From NCBI GenBank assembly GCA_031373785.1, contig JANMNE010000395.1, positions 1 through 10,225 on the forward strand: a stretch of DNA of 10,225 nucleotides, written 5' to 3'. Source of the stretch: JAENVT01 sp031373785. GTDB taxonomy: Bacteria > Actinomycetota > Acidimicrobiia > Acidimicrobiales > Ilumatobacteraceae. Both the position numbers and the translations under genes were made by a program. The notes under the pieces are model-generated. The model saw only the letters and a program-made list of their open reading frames with translations. It was not told the DNA's origin and did no database searches. Below are positions 7,183-10,225 of this stretch, in pieces; positions within the stretch are counted from its first letter, which is position 1; every line of letters starts with the position of its first letter.

Positions 7183-7188
7183 ACGGTA
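7183..7188 (-). promoter_or_regulatory. Candidate -10 element for the dehydrogenase gene
   Basis: TACCGT on the minus strand fits TAnnnT. It would start transcription near 7176, giving a leader of about 30 bases that includes the GGAGGGG ribosome binding site. It lies five bases from the oppositely directed hexamer of the importer operon. No -35 is apparent. Confidence 0.35.
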
Positions 7189-7192
7189 TGGC

Positions 7193-7198
7193 TAGCAT
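7193..7198 (+). promoter_or_regulatory. Candidate -10 element giving leaderless ProV-like mRNA
   Basis: TAGCAT lies seven bases before the GTG at 7206, the spacing expected for a leaderless transcript. There is no Shine-Dalgarno before that GTG or before the alternative ATG at 7188. The hexamer lies inside the longer reading frame that starts at 7188, which argues against that longer start. Confidence 0.45.
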
Positions 7199-7205
7199 CG
7201 GCGCC

Positions 7206-8234
7206 GTGGGGGAAACCAACTCGTCGATCTCGGTGCGCGGCCTGTGGAAGGTCTACGGACCCAAGCCCGAGCGGATCGTCGGCTCGGAACTGGCCGATCT
7301 GCCGCGCAGGCAGCTACAGCTCCAGACCGGCAACGTCGTCGCCATGCGTGACATCGACATGGATGTCGCGCCGGGTGAGGTGTTCGTGGTGATGGGCTTG
7401 TCGGGCAGTGGGAAGTCGACCTTGATCCGCTGCTTGACCCGGCTGATCGAGCCGACCGTTGGCAGCGTTCGCATTGGCGACGTCGACGTGACCAAGGCCA
7501 GCAAGGAAACCCTCCTCGACGTACGCCGCAACAAGGTGTCGATGGTGTTCCAGCACTTCGGTCTGCTGCCGCACCGCTCACTGATCGACAACGTTGCTTT
7601 TGGCCTGGAGGTACGCGGTGTCGACAAGACAGCGCGTCGACGCAAGGCCAACGAGACCCTCGAACTGGTGGGTTTGTCAGACATGGGTACCTACCGTCCG
7701 CATCAACTCAGCGGTGGACAGCAGCAGCGCGTCGGACTCGCCCGAGCGCTGGCAACTGACCCCGACATCCTCCTCTTCGACGAGCCGTTCTCGGCGCTCG
7801 ATCCACTGATCCGGCGCGATATGCAAGACGAGGTGGTGCGGCTGCGCAGCGAAGTCAACAAGACCATGGTGTTCATCACTCACGACCTGTCCGAGGCGTT
7901 GCGTCTCGGCGACCGCATCGCAATCATGCGTGATGGCAGGTTCGTGCAGGTGGGAACGCCGCAGGAGGTGGTGACGAATCCCGCAGACGACTATGTGCAG
8001 AACTTCGTGCGCGACATTCCGCGCAGTCACGTCGTGCCGGTCGAGGCAGTCATGGGCAATGCGACGACCGGGCCCGTGGCCGGCACGGTCTCCGTCGGCA
8101 CCAAGGTGCGCGACGTCGTGGGGTTGATCGCGCACAACGACCTGCCTGTGTCCATCGTTGACGACCACGGCGTTGCGATCGGGACCATCAATCGCGGCGA
8201 TGTTCTCGCGGTGATCGCCGGCGAGGGTGATTGA
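7206..8234 (+). CDS. proV: Glycine betaine/proline-type ABC transporter ATP-binding protein
   Basis: This 342-residue cytoplasmic ATPase drives a quaternary-amine (OpuA/ProU) importer. All ATPase motifs are intact: Walker A GLSGSGKST (64-72), Q-loop Gln116 in VFQHFGLLPHRS, signature LSGGQQQR (168-175), Walker B DILLFDEP (187-194), D-loop SALD and switch His226. The N-terminal segment WKVYGPKPERI and the extra stretch before the first ATPase strand are typical of ProV. Residues about 290-342 (VSVGTKVRDVVGLI, LPVSIVDDHGVAIGTINRGDVL) look like a single CBS-type unit. Classical ProV is near 400 residues with a CBS pair that senses ionic strength. GTG at 7206 is chosen because it follows TAnnnT by seven bases; an ATG at 7188 would add six residues. 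The permease gene follows immediately. Betaine is the likely but unproven substrate. Confidence 0.92.
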   Translation: MGETNSSISVRGLWKVYGPKPERIVGSELADLPRRQLQLQTGNVVAMRDIDMDVAPGEVFVVMGLSGSGKSTLIRCLTRLIEPTVGSVRIGDVDVTKASKETLLDVRRNKVSMVFQHFGLLPHRSLIDNVAFGLEVRGVDKTARRRKANETLELVGLSDMGTYRPHQLSGGQQQRVGLARALATDPDILLFDEPFSALDPLIRRDMQDEVVRLRSEVNKTMVFITHDLSEALRLGDRIAIMRDGRFVQVGTPQEVVTNPADDYVQNFVRDIPRSHVVPVEAVMGNATTGPVAGTVSVGTKVRDVVGLIAHNDLPVSIVDDHGVAIGTINRGDVLAVIAGEGD

Positions 8235-8236
8235 AC

Positions 8237-10213
8237 GTGGCAGTGGCTTCGCTCGCCGGCTCGCAGCCGCGGCCGCGGCTCGATCTCCGGCAATTCGCGG
8301 CGCCGGCACTTGTCGGTGTTGTTGTCCTAGTGGTCGCAGTGACCGTGTCGCCCGACGTGCCATCCTGGCTCGACACCCATCTGCAGCCGTGGGTTCGCAG
8401 TGTCTACAAGTGGATCACCGAGAACCGCAAGAACCATTGGCTGTTCACTGACTTCTTCAACCCGATCGCTAGCGCCCTCGACTGGTGCGTTCGCGAGGTG
8501 TTGTGGCTGCTGCGCACGCTCAGGTGGAGTGGCGTGTTGGTGCTGACAGCGTTGATCGGATGGACTGCAGGCGGCTGGCGAGCCGCCCTCTGGGGTGCCG
8601 CGGCCATGACAGGCGTCGGCGTCGTCGGATACTGGGATCTGACGATGATCACGTTGTCGTTGATGATCGTCGGCATCGTCATCGCCCTGCTCATCGGCAT
8701 TCCCTTGGGAATCTGGACGTCGCGGTCCGACCGTGCCGAGAGGGTGTTGCGTGGGTTCCTCGACACGGCGCAGGTGATGCCGGTGTTCGTGTACCTCGGT
8801 GTGCTCGTGCTTGCGTTCGGCATTCAGTTTCCGCCGGCCGTCGCCGCCACCGTCGTGTACGCGGTTCCGCCGGCGGTTCGGCTGACCAATCATGGGCTGC
8901 GCAGCGTGCCGGTGGTGATGAACGAGGTCGGCCAATCGTTCGGATCCAATTCGTGGCAACAGCTCATCAAGGTGCAGCTCCCGCTTGCCAAGAACACCAT
9001 CTTGCTCGGCCTCAATCAGGTGATCATGATGGCCTTTGGCATCGTCGTGATCGGATCGCTGCTGGGGACCGGCGACACCGGTGCAGAGGTGTTGCGCGGG
9101 TTGCAGAAGAGCAACGTCGGCTTGGCGTTTGCCGCAGGGCTGGCCATCGTGTTTGCGGCTGTCGCGCTCGACCGAATCAGCACCGGCCAGCGCGCAGAGG
9201 CGAGCCGGGTACGGTCCCTGCTCCCGAATCCGCGGACGCGCGTCGCCGTCATGGCGGGGCTCGTCATCGGCGCGGCCATCGTCGCCAAGGTGGCCGGCAG
9301 CCGGTCCTTCCCGCAGCCGTTGACGGTCGACATCACAGGGAGCGTCGACGATGCCGTCGGTTGGATTCAGCGCAACCTGCGCAAGGGGGTTCCGCTGATC
9401 GGCGGTACTCAAACCATCAGCGACGCACTCGTCACCAACGTCCTCGAGCCTCTGCGCAAGTTCCTGGTTTGGCTGCCTTGGCTCATGGTCGTGGCGGGCG
9501 TCGCTGCGATCGCATGGGTCAGCAAAGGCTGGCGTCTCGCAGTGACGGTCGCGTTCTGCCTCGTGGCCATTGCATCGATGGGCACAGTTCCTGGCGGTGC
9601 CGGAGGTCGCACACAGATGTGGGACCACGCGATGGACACGCTCAGCCAGGTGCTGGTCGCCTTGCTCGTCAGCGTGTTGGTTGCTGTCCCACTCGGCGTG
9701 CTCGCCGGCCGGTCGCCGGTCGTGCACCGCTCCCTGCGACCGTTTCTCGACACGGCCCAGGTGCTACCGCAGTTCGTCTACTTGGTGCCCGTGCTGCTGT
9801 TGTTCGGCAGCGGTCGATCCGCGGGAGTGATCGCCTCGGTGATCTATGCCGTGCCACCGTGCATCCGCCTCACTGCGCTCGGCCTGCGCGAGGTCCCGGT
9901 CACGCCGCGAGAAGCGGCGATCTCGTTCGGGGCTACTCCACGACAGGAGTTGGTCAAGGTGCAGTTGCCGCTCGCGTTCCGCTCGGTGATGCTCGGGATC
10001 AATCAGACGGTGTTGATGGTGTTGGCCACGGTGATCATCGCTGCGCTGATCGGCGGCGGGGCGCTCGGCCTGCTGAGCCTCGGCGGGTTCCAGAAGCAGC
10101 AGAGCCAGATCGGGCAAGGTTTGGCGGCCGGATTGAGTATTGTGCTCCTGGCGATTGTTCTCGACCGAATCACGCAAGCGTGGGGAACGTCCAAGACGAA
10201 CGAGCGCCATTGA
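8237..10213 (+). CDS. Glycine betaine/proline-type ABC permease, two ProW units fused in one chain
   Basis: This membrane protein of about 658 residues holds two complete ProW/OpuAB permease units in tandem, where the classical subunit has one and dimerises. The first unit spans about 135-315 and the second about 465-645. Each has DTAQV-P-FVYL, a YAVPP-RLT segment and an ATPase-contact EAA loop: NEVGQSFGSNSWQQLIKVQL (229-248) and EAAISFGATPRQELVKVQL (559-577). Each unit is preceded by an amphipathic region and extra membrane helices (25-40, 100-130; 335-355, 410-450). One chain with two ProV copies would make the full channel. GTG at 8237 is preferred, with GAGGGTGAT upstream; TTG at 8231, overlapping the proV stop as TTGA, is the alternative and adds two residues. 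No binding domain is fused, so a separate betaine-binding protein should exist, perhaps just beyond 10225. Confidence 0.92.
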   Translation: MAVASLAGSQPRPRLDLRQFAAPALVGVVVLVVAVTVSPDVPSWLDTHLQPWVRSVYKWITENRKNHWLFTDFFNPIASALDWCVREVLWLLRTLRWSGVLVLTALIGWTAGGWRAALWGAAAMTGVGVVGYWDLTMITLSLMIVGIVIALLIGIPLGIWTSRSDRAERVLRGFLDTAQVMPVFVYLGVLVLAFGIQFPPAVAATVVYAVPPAVRLTNHGLRSVPVVMNEVGQSFGSNSWQQLIKVQLPLAKNTILLGLNQVIMMAFGIVVIGSLLGTGDTGAEVLRGLQKSNVGLAFAAGLAIVFAAVALDRISTGQRAEASRVRSLLPNPRTRVAVMAGLVIGAAIVAKVAGSRSFPQPLTVDITGSVDDAVGWIQRNLRKGVPLIGGTQTISDALVTNVLEPLRKFLVWLPWLMVVAGVAAIAWVSKGWRLAVTVAFCLVAIASMGTVPGGAGGRTQMWDHAMDTLSQVLVALLVSVLVAVPLGVLAGRSPVVHRSLRPFLDTAQVLPQFVYLVPVLLLFGSGRSAGVIASVIYAVPPCIRLTALGLREVPVTPREAAISFGATPRQELVKVQLPLAFRSVMLGINQTVLMVLATVIIAALIGGGALGLLSLGGFQKQQSQIGQGLAAGLSIVLLAIVLDRITQAWGTSKTNERH

Positions 10214-10225
10214 TCAGGTCCGGGG

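Noticed and set aside
7125..7205. Longer N terminus for the ProV-like protein starting upstream of 7206
   Set aside because: The added residues are Arg/Ser-rich and unlike the family. They overlap the start of the divergent gene and include the candidate -10 hexamer. No Shine-Dalgarno supports ATG 7188 or an earlier start.
7199..7206. CGGCGCCG palindrome over the ProV start
   Set aside because: It is only 8 bp, all G/C, and overlaps coding sequence. It is not distinguishable from chance.
8327..9727. A 466-codon open frame on the minus strand opposite the double permease
   Set aside because: The predicted protein is full of His, Asp, Arg and Gln with no recognisable motif. It is the mirror of the hydrophobic permease codons.

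Overview
The window reads as ordinary chromosomal DNA from a high-GC bacterium, most likely an actinobacterium. An Acidimicrobiia/Ilumatobacter-like marine lineage would fit, but that is inference. Supporting signs are the GC-rich third codon positions, frequent GTG starts, a lipoprotein with a Thr/Ala/Gly-rich linker, and several starts placed 6-7 nt after a TAnnnT hexamer, as expected for leaderless mRNAs. I see seven complete genes, the first codons of an eighth, no RNA genes, no CRISPR and no insertion sequence. No gene-free stretch exceeds 300 bases; the longest is about 206 bases (4487-4692).

Left part (1-2249, minus strand): a branched-chain amino acid (HAAT/Liv) type ABC importer. A lipoprotein substrate-binding protein (949-2166) is followed by a LivH permease (10-927). 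Its stop overlaps the start of another gene running off the window, presumably livM.

Middle part (2250-4486): a class V PLP aminotransferase (minus) and a VOC plus double-cupin protein (plus) are transcribed divergently. Only 26 bases separate their start codons. Each start lies exactly 6 bases after its own TAnnnT hexamer, so both look leaderless. Their joint role is not known to me.

Convergent gap (4487-4692): holds a perfect 15-bp inverted repeat with a 19-base spacer, a candidate bidirectional terminator, dispersed repeat or regulator site.

Right part (4693-10213): a large dimethylglycine/sarcosine dehydrogenase-type FAD-GcvT protein (minus) diverges from a glycine betaine/proline ABC importer (plus). 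The importer has a ProV-like ATPase and a permease in which two ProW units are fused in one chain. Together these suggest uptake of glycine betaine or a related methylated amine and its oxidative demethylation, with C1 units passed to tetrahydrofolate. The substrate-binding protein of this importer is not in the window and may lie just past the right end.

I found no clearly new defence or mobile system. The most interesting items are the face-to-face leaderless promoters, the inverted repeat, the VOC-bicupin fusion with its aminotransferase partner, and the single-chain double permease.
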